This document shows positions 51,376-59,169 of a stretch of 64,000 nt of DNA, in pieces (position 1 is the first letter of the stretch; each line of letters begins with the position of its first letter). The DNA is taken from assembly GCF_000720255.1 (NCBI RefSeq), contig NZ_JOJE01000025.1, positions 47,946 through 111,945 on the forward strand, written 5' to 3'. The notes beneath the pieces were generated by a model. It made no database searches. It was not told where the DNA came from and saw only the letters and a list, made by a program, of their open reading frames with translations. The DNA comes from Streptomyces griseus subsp. griseus. GTDB lineage: Bacteria; Actinomycetota; Actinomycetes; Streptomycetales; Streptomycetaceae. Position numbers and translations under genes: made by a program.

Positions 51376-52635
51376 ATGTCACTGCTGAAGAACCCCGAGT
51401 TCCGGCTGTTCTGGGGCGCCCAGACGATCAGCATGATCGGGACGAACACGAGCAGGACCGCCATCCCGCTGCTCGCCGCGACCACGCTCGCCGCGACCCC
51501 GATGCAGATGGGGGTGCTGGGGGCGGCGCAGACCTTCGCCTTCCTGCTCGTCGGGCTGCCCGCCGGAGTCCTGGTCGACCGGGCCCGACGACGTCCCGTC
51601 CTCATCGTCTGCGATCTGCTGCGGGCCGCCCTGATGATCCTGATCGGCGTGGGTTTCTTCCTGGACCGGATCTCCTTCCCGGCCCTGCTGGCAGGCATGC
51701 TGCTGATCGGGTTCGCCACCGTCTTCTTCGAGATCGCCTACCAGTCCTACATCCCGGTCGTGGTGGGCCGCGACCGGCTCGTGGAGGGCAACGCCCGTCT
51801 GGAGAGCACCAACTCGGTCTCCCGGACGGTCGGCCCCACCCTCGGCGGCTCCCTCGTGGAACTCGCCGGCGCCACCGCCACCCTGTGCACCCAGTCGGTC
51901 GCACACCTGCTGTCGGTGTTCCTGCTGTCCCGCATCCGCACCGCCGAACCGGTCCCGGAAGGACGCCCCGACCGGCGCATGGGAGCCGAGATCCGAGCGG
52001 GTCTGCGTTTCGTACTGCGCCACCCGGTGTTCCGCGCCATCACGGGTTCGGCCGCCACGTACAACTTCTTCTACGCCATGACCGTGCCGCTGGTGACACT
52101 GCTGCTGGTGGACGAGATCGGGTTCTCGGGCACCCTCGTCGGCGTCCTCATGACCATCGGCGGGGTCGGCGGAGTGCTCGGCGCCGCCCTGTCCGGCCGG
52201 CTCGCGCTCCGGCTCGGCCAGGTCCGCGCGATGCGGCTGGGCTATCTCACGACGGTGCCCACCACCCTGCTGATCCCGTTCGCCGGCGACGGCTGGGCCG
52301 CGCTGCTGTTCGCCGGGCCCTGGTTCGTCACGGCCTTCGGAATCATCGTCTACAACGTCGGCCAGGCCAGCATCCGGCAGGCGCTGTGCCCGCCCGACCT
52401 GCTGGGCCGGATGAACGCCAGCGTGCGCTTCCTCGTCTGGGGAATCCTGCCGCTCGGCTCCCTCGCGGGCGGCGCGCTGGGCGAGTGGGCCGGAGTACGG
52501 ACCGCCCTGTTCATCGCCGGGGCGGGGATGAGCGCCGGCGGACTGTGGCTGGTCTGTTCCCGGCTGCGGAGCATGCGCGACCTGCCCGCGCCGGAGGACT
52601 TCCCCTCGGCGCACACCGCCCCCCTGAGCAAGTGA
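51376..52635 (+). CDS. MFS transporter
   Basis: This 419-residue protein has about 12 hydrophobic helices. It begins LLKNPEFRLFWGAQTISMIG and has the loop GLPAGVLVDRARRRPVLIVCDLLRA (GxxxDRxxRR-type A-motif). The C-terminal half repeats the pattern (AALSGRLALRLGQVRAMRLG). It resembles drug/enterobactin-exporter-type MFS proteins (MFS_3). It probably exports the finished product or confers resistance. The gene is preceded by GGGGAG. Confidence 0.92.
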   Translation: MSLLKNPEFRLFWGAQTISMIGTNTSRTAIPLLAATTLAATPMQMGVLGAAQTFAFLLVGLPAGVLVDRARRRPVLIVCDLLRAALMILIGVGFFLDRISFPALLAGMLLIGFATVFFEIAYQSYIPVVVGRDRLVEGNARLESTNSVSRTVGPTLGGSLVELAGATATLCTQSVAHLLSVFLLSRIRTAEPVPEGRPDRRMGAEIRAGLRFVLRHPVFRAITGSAATYNFFYAMTVPLVTLLLVDEIGFSGTLVGVLMTIGGVGGVLGAALSGRLALRLGQVRAMRLGYLTTVPTTLLIPFAGDGWAALLFAGPWFVTAFGIIVYNVGQASIRQALCPPDLLGRMNASVRFLVWGILPLGSLAGGALGEWAGVRTALFIAGAGMSAGGLWLVCSRLRSMRDLPAPEDFPSAHTAPLSK

Positions 52636-52646
52636 ATGGAGCAATC

Positions 52647-53924
52647 ATGTCTTCCCGTTTCGTGGTCTTCATCGACTCGCCGTGGACCGGCGCGGGCCAG
52701 GACTGTGCCCGCTATCTGCTGGAACAGGGCGTCACGCCGATCATCGTCGCCGCCGACCCGGCCGCACTGCATCCCTCCCTGCTGCACGACTACGCCGAGC
52801 TCGGCGTGGAGATCCGGGCCTGCGACGTGGACTCCGTCGACGCCGTCGTGGACTTCTGCCGCGAACTCGGCACAGAGGGCGAGGTCATCGGCGTGACCTC
52901 CGTGTACGAGTACTACTGCGACACCGGCGCGGAGGTCGCCGCCCGCCTGGGCCTGGCCGGCCCGGATCCCGAGGCGGTGGCGAAGTGCCGCTCCAAGGCC
53001 GCGATGCGCGAGGCCATGGCGGGCACACCGGGCCTCAACCCGCTCTTCCAGGTCGCCGACTCCCCCGCGCAGGCCGTGGCCGCCGCCGAGAGCATCGGCT
53101 ACCCCGTGGTCGTCAAGCCGCTGGACCTGACGGGCAGTCTCTTCGTACGCCGCTGCGACTCGGCCGACGACGTCGCCGCGATCACCGGGCAGGTCATGGA
53201 GCTCGGCGAGTACCTCGGACACACGGTGACCCCGAAGGTGGTCGTGGAGGAGTGCGTGCCCGGCGCCGAGTACTCGGCCGAGATCGTGCACGGCAAGGTC
53301 CTCGGCCTCACCGAGAAGATCGGCAGCGAGCCGCCGCTGTTCCTGGAGATGGGGCACGTCTTCCCCGCGGCCCTGCCGCCCGAGCGCGAACGGCTCCTGG
53401 TCGAGAAGGCCGAGCAGGCGGTGCGGGCCATCGGTGTCACCTGGGGTCCCGCGCACGTGGAACTGAAGCTCACCGCGGACGGCACGGACGCCCGCGTCAT
53501 CGAGGTGAACGGCCGGATCGCGGGCGACCGCATCCCCGAGGCCGTCCGGATCGCCAGCGGCGTCGACATGTGCCGTCTGCACATGTTCGCGCTCCTCGGC
53601 GGCACCCCCGATCTGACCCTGCGCTGCGACCGTACGGCCGCGATCCACTTCCTGATGCTGCAGCGCAGCGGCCGTCTCGACGCCATTCACGGCATGCCGG
53701 AGGCCAAGGCGGTGAAGGGCGTCCACGAGGTGCACCTGCGCCCGGGAGTCCAGGCGGGCATGACCTACGAGGCCAACGGCTCCAACCGGGACCGCGCGGC
53801 CTGGATCATCGCCGAGGGTGCCGACCGGGACGAGGCACTCGGGCGGGCGCGCGCGGCGGGCGGGGAACTCACCTTCGCCTGGTCGCCGGCCGGCGCCACG
53901 GCCGAGGGGGCCCAGCCGGCATGA
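52647..53924 (+). CDS. ATP-grasp ligase 1
   Basis: This 425-residue protein of the carbamoyl-phosphate-synthase-like L-amino acid ligase type contains the P-loop-like VVVKPLDLTGSLFVRRC and the metal-binding VIEVNGRIAGDRIP. It activates a carboxylate as acyl phosphate and joins it to an amine. With three ATP-grasp ligases and an adenylation enzyme in the cluster, the order of coupling is unknown. It overlaps the condensation gene by four bases. Confidence 0.9.
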   Translation: MSSRFVVFIDSPWTGAGQDCARYLLEQGVTPIIVAADPAALHPSLLHDYAELGVEIRACDVDSVDAVVDFCRELGTEGEVIGVTSVYEYYCDTGAEVAARLGLAGPDPEAVAKCRSKAAMREAMAGTPGLNPLFQVADSPAQAVAAAESIGYPVVVKPLDLTGSLFVRRCDSADDVAAITGQVMELGEYLGHTVTPKVVVEECVPGAEYSAEIVHGKVLGLTEKIGSEPPLFLEMGHVFPAALPPERERLLVEKAEQAVRAIGVTWGPAHVELKLTADGTDARVIEVNGRIAGDRIPEAVRIASGVDMCRLHMFALLGGTPDLTLRCDRTAAIHFLMLQRSGRLDAIHGMPEAKAVKGVHEVHLRPGVQAGMTYEANGSNRDRAAWIIAEGADRDEALGRARAAGGELTFAWSPAGATAEGAQPA

Positions 53925-55345
53925 CGCCAGAGCGCGGGCCGGCGAGCCCGCCCGTACCGGTGTCCCGTCGCACCGTGGCCGTGCCCTTCGCGGCGGGCCG
54001 GTCCGGCCGGGCTCCACTGACCTGGAGCCAGCAGTACTACCTGGCGGAGCTGGACGCGGCCCGCCCGCACGGCCGCAGCCTGGCCATCACCCGGCTCTAC
54101 CCCCTACGGGCCGGAGTCCGCGAGGAGGAGGCGACGGCCGCGCTGCGCGAGCTCGTCGAACGCTACGAGAGCCTGCGCAGCCGGGTGACACGGACCGCTC
54201 CTCCCGGCCAGCAGGCGCACGGCCACGGCTCGTTGCAGGTGACGGCGCACGACCTCGCCGCGCCCGCCGCGGCCCACGAGGTCCATGCGGCGGCCGAGGC
54301 CGTGCTCGCGGACCTCGCCCGCGTTCCCTTCGACGTCGCCGAGGAGTGGCCGCTTCGGGCCGCCCTGATCGGCGTCGGCGGGCGGCCCCGCTTTCTCGCC
54401 CTGGCCTTCAGCCATGTCGCCGTGGACGCCTTCGCGCTGCTGCCGGTCAGCGCCTTCCTGATCGACCGGTGCGCGCAGGCGGACCCGGTCGCGCGGACCG
54501 CGCCCGGTTCCGCCGTCGAGGGTCTGCAGCCGCGTGAGCTGGCCGGGGCCGAGGCGTCCGAGACGGCGTCCCGCTCCGCCCGACGGGCGCTGCGGCACGC
54601 CGAGCGGGCCCTGCGGCGCATGCCCGCGGCGCCCGCCTGCGCCGGTCTGCCGGGGGCCGGCGAGCGGTTCCGTTTCCTGCGCCGCAGGTCGGCCGCGCTC
54701 GACCTCGCCGTGGGCGCGGTGGCGGCACGCACCGGGGAGAGTCCCGCCTCCGTACTGACCGCGGCCGTACTGGCCACCGACGCCGCTCGAACCGGCGAGC
54801 GGTACGGCGCCGTCCAGCTGATCTCCGCGAACAGACTGCGCCCGGAAACCGTCGACGCGGTCGTCCCCTGCTCCCAGCCGGTGCTGTGCTGCGTGGACAC
54901 GTGGGACGCGTCCTTCACGGAGCTGGTGCGCCGTACCGCGTCCGCGTCCCTGCGCGCCTACGCGGCCGGTCCGTGCCCGCCCGCCGCCCTGGCGGAACTG
55001 CGCGCCACCGTGGAGAAGGAGCGGGGCGTACGGCTGGACGGCGCCCCGACCCTCAACTACCGCCCACGGGCGACCCCGCTGCCCGTGCGGGAGGCCGGCG
55101 CCGAAGAGCTGCGCCGGGCCGCGGCCGACGCCGAGACCGCTTGGGTGGACAGCGCCATGCTCTGGCAGTCCGCCCACTACCTCAGCGCCGACGTCGACGG
55201 CTCGGGCGTGCGGCTGCTGCTGCAGGTGGACACGGCTGTCCGGACTCCCCGGTGGGCCGAACGCTGGCTGGCCGACCTGGAAGACCTGCTCTGCGCCGCC
55301 GCATCGGACGCCACCGCGACCCGCACGCCCGCCGGACTCGGCTGA
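53921..55345 (+). CDS. Free-standing NRPS condensation-domain protein
   Basis: The product has 474 residues. The condensation motif HHxxxDG is degenerate: LALAFSHVAVDAFALL keeps the catalytic second His (first His is Ser) and the Asp, while the Gly is Ala. The N-terminal LTWSQQYYLAELDA is the family start. It is expected to form a peptide bond from the carrier-bound residue. The start overlaps ATP-grasp 1 (ATGA). The degenerate motif leaves activity to be tested. Confidence 0.85.
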   Translation: MTPERGPASPPVPVSRRTVAVPFAAGRSGRAPLTWSQQYYLAELDAARPHGRSLAITRLYPLRAGVREEEATAALRELVERYESLRSRVTRTAPPGQQAHGHGSLQVTAHDLAAPAAAHEVHAAAEAVLADLARVPFDVAEEWPLRAALIGVGGRPRFLALAFSHVAVDAFALLPVSAFLIDRCAQADPVARTAPGSAVEGLQPRELAGAEASETASRSARRALRHAERALRRMPAAPACAGLPGAGERFRFLRRRSAALDLAVGAVAARTGESPASVLTAAVLATDAARTGERYGAVQLISANRLRPETVDAVVPCSQPVLCCVDTWDASFTELVRRTASASLRAYAAGPCPPAALAELRATVEKERGVRLDGAPTLNYRPRATPLPVREAGAEELRRAAADAETAWVDSAMLWQSAHYLSADVDGSGVRLLLQVDTAVRTPRWAERWLADLEDLLCAAASDATATRTPAGLG

Positions 55346-55394
55346 CCCTCCGACGCCGCGCACCCCCTCGACACGTATGAATCCGGAGAGCCCC

Positions 55395-56642
55395 ATGACA
55401 GACACGCGACAGCAGCAGACCGTCCTCCTGATCGGCGCAGGTGTGATGGCCGAGGGCTATCTGCGCGCGGCCCAGGCGGCGGGCCTGCGGGTGGGCATCG
55501 TGGAGACGCCCGCCCGGCACGCGGCCCTGACCGGGCGTTTCCCTTGCATCGTGGACTTCGAACCGGCGGCGGAGGCGACCGTGACCCGGGACGAGAGCTG
55601 GCTGTCCCCGGCCATGACCCTGGCCGGCCGGCTCGTTCCGGACGCCGTGTGGGCGTTCGCGGAGGCCCACGTCATGGCCGCGGCCATGGTGCAGCACCGC
55701 CTCGGACTGCCGGGCCCCGGTCTCGACGCGGCGACCGTCTCCCGCAACAAGGCGTTCCAGCGCGCCGAGTTCCACCGCGCGGGCCTGCCGCAGCCCGGTC
55801 ACCGGCACACACTGCGGCTGTCGGACCAGCGGGAGTGGGCGCTCGCCCGGCTGCCCGTCGTGGTGAAACCCGTGTCGCTGCAGGGCAGCCAGGGCGTGGA
55901 GCGGGTCGCGAGCGCCGCGGAGTGGGACGACGTGGTGGCCAGGCGGGAGAGCGAGGGGCCCCTGCTGGTCGAGGAGTACGTGGAGGGCCAGGAGTACAGC
56001 GTGGAGGCGCTGGTGCACCAGGGCCGGGTCCTGTTCACCAACCTGACCCGCAAGGAGACCAGCGGGCCGCCGTACTTCGTCGAGCTGTTCCACGAAGCCG
56101 GCTACGGCGCGGACCGGCCCCTGCTGCGCAAGGCCGCGGAAGAGCTGTGCGCGGGTGTCGTGGAGGCCCTGAACTTCTCCACCGGCGTCGTCCACCTGGA
56201 GTTCCGCGCACGCGCCGACCAGGATTTGGTGATCATGGAGGTGGCCGTCCGCACCCCAGGCGACCACATCATGGAACTCGTCGCCCGCGCACATGACTTC
56301 GACGTCTTCGCCGCCTGTCTGAGCCTCGCCCTCGGCGAGGTTCCGAAGACGCCCGAGGCACCGGCACGCGCCGCGGGCAGCCTCTTCCTGTCGGCGCCGG
56401 AAGCGGGCCGGCTGACCGCGCTCGACCTCGCCGCGTGGGCGGCCCGGCCCGAGGTCGCCCGACACGACGCCCGCCTCTCGCCCGGCGCGCAGGTGCGCCC
56501 CGCGCAGAACTCGGGAGATCGCCTCGCCTGGGCGGTGCTCGAGTGCCCGACCGGGCAGGAACTGCGCCTGCTGGCCGAGCGGTTGGTCACCGAGGCCGTG
56601 GTGGAGATCGACCCGGCCGACGCGCCCGCCCCCGGGGCGTGA
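55395..56642 (+). CDS. ATP-grasp ligase 2
   Basis: This 415-residue ATP-grasp protein has VVVKPVSLQGSQGVERV and EEYVEGQEYSVEALV. The metal-binding block reads IMEVAVRTPGDHIM, where the usual Asn of E-x-N-x-R is Val or Ala, so metal binding may differ. The ATG at 55395 is chosen because GGAG lies eight bases upstream; an ATG at 55377 would add six residues. It forms a series with ATP-grasp 1 and 3. Confidence 0.85.
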   Translation: MTDTRQQQTVLLIGAGVMAEGYLRAAQAAGLRVGIVETPARHAALTGRFPCIVDFEPAAEATVTRDESWLSPAMTLAGRLVPDAVWAFAEAHVMAAAMVQHRLGLPGPGLDAATVSRNKAFQRAEFHRAGLPQPGHRHTLRLSDQREWALARLPVVVKPVSLQGSQGVERVASAAEWDDVVARRESEGPLLVEEYVEGQEYSVEALVHQGRVLFTNLTRKETSGPPYFVELFHEAGYGADRPLLRKAAEELCAGVVEALNFSTGVVHLEFRARADQDLVIMEVAVRTPGDHIMELVARAHDFDVFAACLSLALGEVPKTPEAPARAAGSLFLSAPEAGRLTALDLAAWAARPEVARHDARLSPGAQVRPAQNSGDRLAWAVLECPTGQELRLLAERLVTEAVVEIDPADAPAPGA

Positions 56643-56696
56643 GCCGCGTCGCACCGGCCGAGTCCTCCCAACACCCCCATCAGATCGAGGAGTTCC

Positions 56697-57941
56697 ATGT
56701 CCAAGCAGCGCGTCCTGATCGTCGGTGGACGGATCGAGAACGTCCGCAAAGCCAAGGAGCAGGGATACGAGGTCGTCTTCCTGCAGCGCCCCGAACTGTT
56801 CCTCGCGGAGCACGCCAAGCTGGTGGATGCCGCGCTGCTGGTCGACTACCGGGACTGGGGCATCCTCGAACCCCTGATCACAGCGGCCCATCAGGTGTAC
56901 GGCTTCACGACCGCCGTGACCACGAGCGAGGCCGGACTGGAACCCGCCGCGCGCATCAACGACCTGCTGGGGCTCGGCGGTGTCTCCCACGACGTGGCCC
57001 TGCTGCTGCGGGACAAGCTGCGCATGCGCCGCCATCTCGCCTCCGTGGCACCGGAGATCACCGTCGCCGCCGAGGAACTCGACGGCCGGGAGAGCCTCGA
57101 CCGGTTCGCGGCGGCCCACGGATACCCGTTCATCGTGAAGCCGGTGGACGGCATCGCCAGCCTCGGCCTCCAACTGGTCACGGACGAGGCGGAACTCGAC
57201 CGCGTCTGGGAGACGGCCCGCGGACTGCGTGGGGTGGAGCACCAGTTCGCCTCGGCGTTCCCCCTCGAGCGGTTCATCATGGAGGAGTACGTCGACGGTC
57301 CGGAGTTCAGCGTCGAGGCCTTCACCTTCGCCGGCCGGCACGTGATCGTGGCGATCACCGAGAAGCTGACCTCCGACAACTTCGTGGAACTCGGCCATGT
57401 CGTGCCCGCCCGGGTGTCCCCGGACTCGGCGAGCGCGATCGAGCGCTGCGTGCGGACCTTCCTCGACGCGATCGGGCTCCAGGAGGGCCCGAGCCACACG
57501 GAGGTGCGGCTCTCGGGCCGGGGGCCCCGGGTGATCGAGTCGCACAACCGGCCGGGCGGCGACCGCATCCGGGACCTGGTGGAGGCGGCTTACGGCTTCG
57601 ACATCGAGCGGTACACCGTCGCCTGGGCGAGCGGCACCCTGCCGGCGCTGGAGAGCAGGCCCCCGCTGCGGCAGGCCGCGGCGACCCGCTTCCTGAGCGC
57701 GGAGCCGGGCACGGTGACGGCGGTGGAGGGGCTGGCGGAGGCGGCGGAGCAGACGGACGTGCTGACCGTCGCCCTCGACGTCGCCGTCGGCGACACCGTA
57801 CGGCCGCTGCGCTCCAGCTGGGACCGGATCGGGCAGGTGGTCGCCGTGGGGCCGGACGCGGACGCCGCGCTCGCCCGGTGCGAGAAGACCGGCGCGAGCG
57901 TCGTCGTCCGCACGGAGGTTACGGCCGATGCCCCCGAGTGA
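56697..57941 (+). CDS. ATP-grasp ligase 3
   Basis: This 414-residue ATP-grasp protein has FIVKPVDGIASLGLQLV and EEYVDGPEFSVEAFTF. The metal block VIESHNRPGGDRI is intact (E, N, R). It is closest in layout to L-amino acid ligases that make dipeptides. Its last 14 bases overlap the PPOX gene. The ribosome site is ATCGAGGAG. Confidence 0.9.
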   Translation: MSKQRVLIVGGRIENVRKAKEQGYEVVFLQRPELFLAEHAKLVDAALLVDYRDWGILEPLITAAHQVYGFTTAVTTSEAGLEPAARINDLLGLGGVSHDVALLLRDKLRMRRHLASVAPEITVAAEELDGRESLDRFAAAHGYPFIVKPVDGIASLGLQLVTDEAELDRVWETARGLRGVEHQFASAFPLERFIMEEYVDGPEFSVEAFTFAGRHVIVAITEKLTSDNFVELGHVVPARVSPDSASAIERCVRTFLDAIGLQEGPSHTEVRLSGRGPRVIESHNRPGGDRIRDLVEAAYGFDIERYTVAWASGTLPALESRPPLRQAAATRFLSAEPGTVTAVEGLAEAAEQTDVLTVALDVAVGDTVRPLRSSWDRIGQVVAVGPDADAALARCEKTGASVVVRTEVTADAPE

Positions 57942-58605
57942 CCCGGCGCGCCCGCCCGTCCAGCAGCCCGGCGCCCCAGCGGGTTCCGGCCACATCGAGA
58001 TCACGTCCGAGGAGGAGTTGCGTGGCCTGATCGGTGAGGCGAACCCGGTCGTCTTCGGCAAGGCGACCCGGCTGCTGGGCGAGTTCGAGAGGGCGTGGAT
58101 CCGGCACACACCGCTGGTGATGATCGCGACGGCGGCTCCGGACGGCTCCTGCGACGTGTCCCCCAAGGGTGATCCGGCGGGCTTCGTGCAGGTCCTCGAC
58201 GACTCCACGCTGGCGATGCCGGACCGGCCGGGCAACCGGCGGCTCGACAGCTGGCGCAACGTCCTGCAGAACCCGCACATCGGAATGATCTTCGTGATTC
58301 CGGGGCGGGGCGACACCCTGCGGGTCAACGGACGGGCGCGGCTGGTCCGTACGCCGACGCTGCTGGACGGGATGGTCGTCAAGGGCAATCGGCCGAAACT
58401 GGCCGTTCTGGTGGACGTCGAGGAGGCCTATTTCCACTGCGCAAAGTCGTTCATGCGAGCCGGTGTCTGGGATCCTGCGTCCTGGACGCCGGAAGCGGCG
58501 CCGTCCAGGGCCCGCATCGCCAGGAGCACGGAGTGGAAGGACGTACCCCTTGACGTGCTCGAAGAGCGGTACGGGGCGTCCTACGAGCGCCGCCTCTACC
58601 CGTGA
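57928..58605 (+). CDS. PPOX-class (pyridoxamine-5'-phosphate-oxidase-like) flavoprotein
   Basis: The product has 225 residues. The split-barrel FMN-binding fold is indicated by TPLVMIATAAPDGSCDVSPKGD and LAMPDRPGNRRLDSWRNVLQNPHIGMIFVIPG. It resembles MSMEG_1061-type PPOX proteins that bind FMN or F420. The role could be reduction or oxidation of an intermediate. It is the last gene of the plus-strand operon, overlapping ATP-grasp 3 by 14 bases. Confidence 0.85.
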   Translation: MPPSDPARPPVQQPGAPAGSGHIEITSEEELRGLIGEANPVVFGKATRLLGEFERAWIRHTPLVMIATAAPDGSCDVSPKGDPAGFVQVLDDSTLAMPDRPGNRRLDSWRNVLQNPHIGMIFVIPGRGDTLRVNGRARLVRTPTLLDGMVVKGNRPKLAVLVDVEEAYFHCAKSFMRAGVWDPASWTPEAAPSRARIARSTEWKDVPLDVLEERYGASYERRLYP

Positions 58606-58659
58606 CCGGCAGACCGCAGGTGCCGATGGACACGACCCCGACGCCATGGATGCCAGGGA

Positions 58660-58720
58660 TTGTCAATGCAATGACGAAGTGAACACTCGGTAATTGCCAA
58701 TGTTTGTCAAGTCTTGCCAA
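58660..58720 (+). promoter_or_regulatory. Phased TTGNCAA sites upstream of the peptide gene
   Basis: TTGTCAA at 58660-58666, then TTGCCAA 58694-58700, TTGTCAA 58704-58710 and TTGCCAA 58714-58720. The last three are exactly 10 bases apart. The peptide start lies about 135 bases downstream. The pattern matches the cluster's divergent promoter. Confidence 0.72.
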
Positions 58721-58855
58721 GCCGGTTGAGGCGGGGCTAGCTTGATTGTCAGGCGGGCCGCACGGGGGAAATGGCCACCTCTGGAGCGCGCCTTGCCCGC
58801 GGTCAACGGTGATCGCACCTCTCACCCCACCAGCAACAGGCAAGGATCGATCATC

Positions 58856-58996
58856 GTGAAGGTTCTCGTGGGCGGACTGGCTGCCCTGGCGCTCTCTCTT
58901 CTCCTCTCCGCGGGGCACGCTCCGGTTCAGCCCTCCCTTCAGGCGTCCGTGAGCACCCAAGCGGCCGCGGTCGCCGACCCCATAGACTGGCCCTGA
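58856..58996 (+). CDS. Small exported peptide, candidate signalling pheromone
   Basis: The product has 46 residues from the GTG at 58856, with AAGGA about nine bases upstream. A hydrophobic signal-like segment (VKVLVGGLAALALSLLL) is followed by a short mature region that ends in ADPIDWP. The hydrophobic segment and the small tail resemble RRNPP pro-peptides, and the XRE-TPR regulator gene begins 173 bases later. A longer frame from 58742 is possible but has no good ribosome site. Its function as a signal is inference from context. Confidence 0.6.
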   Translation: MKVLVGGLAALALSLLLSAGHAPVQPSLQASVSTQAAAVADPIDWP

Positions 58997-59022
58997 CCGG
59001 TCAAAGCTTGCAAAACGCAACC

Positions 59023-59049
59023 TTGCCAACTTTAGACAAGGTTTGCCAT
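59023..59049 (+). promoter_or_regulatory. TTGNCAA-type sites upstream of the XRE-TPR gene
   Basis: TTGCCAA (59023-59029), TAGACAA (59033-59039, degenerate) and TTGCCAT (59043-59049) lie 10 bases apart. They are 120 bases before the regulator start, so autoregulation is likely. Confidence 0.6.
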
Positions 59050-59169
59050 ACTCTTGGTCTGGGGGAGTCGCCGAGGCGACTCCCCCTTGAGTGCCTTCTA
59101 GGGCCAAACGCGCCTGTGCGGGGCGCCGCTGACTGAACCCGATCATCACCCTCGAGGACGGATCCACTC

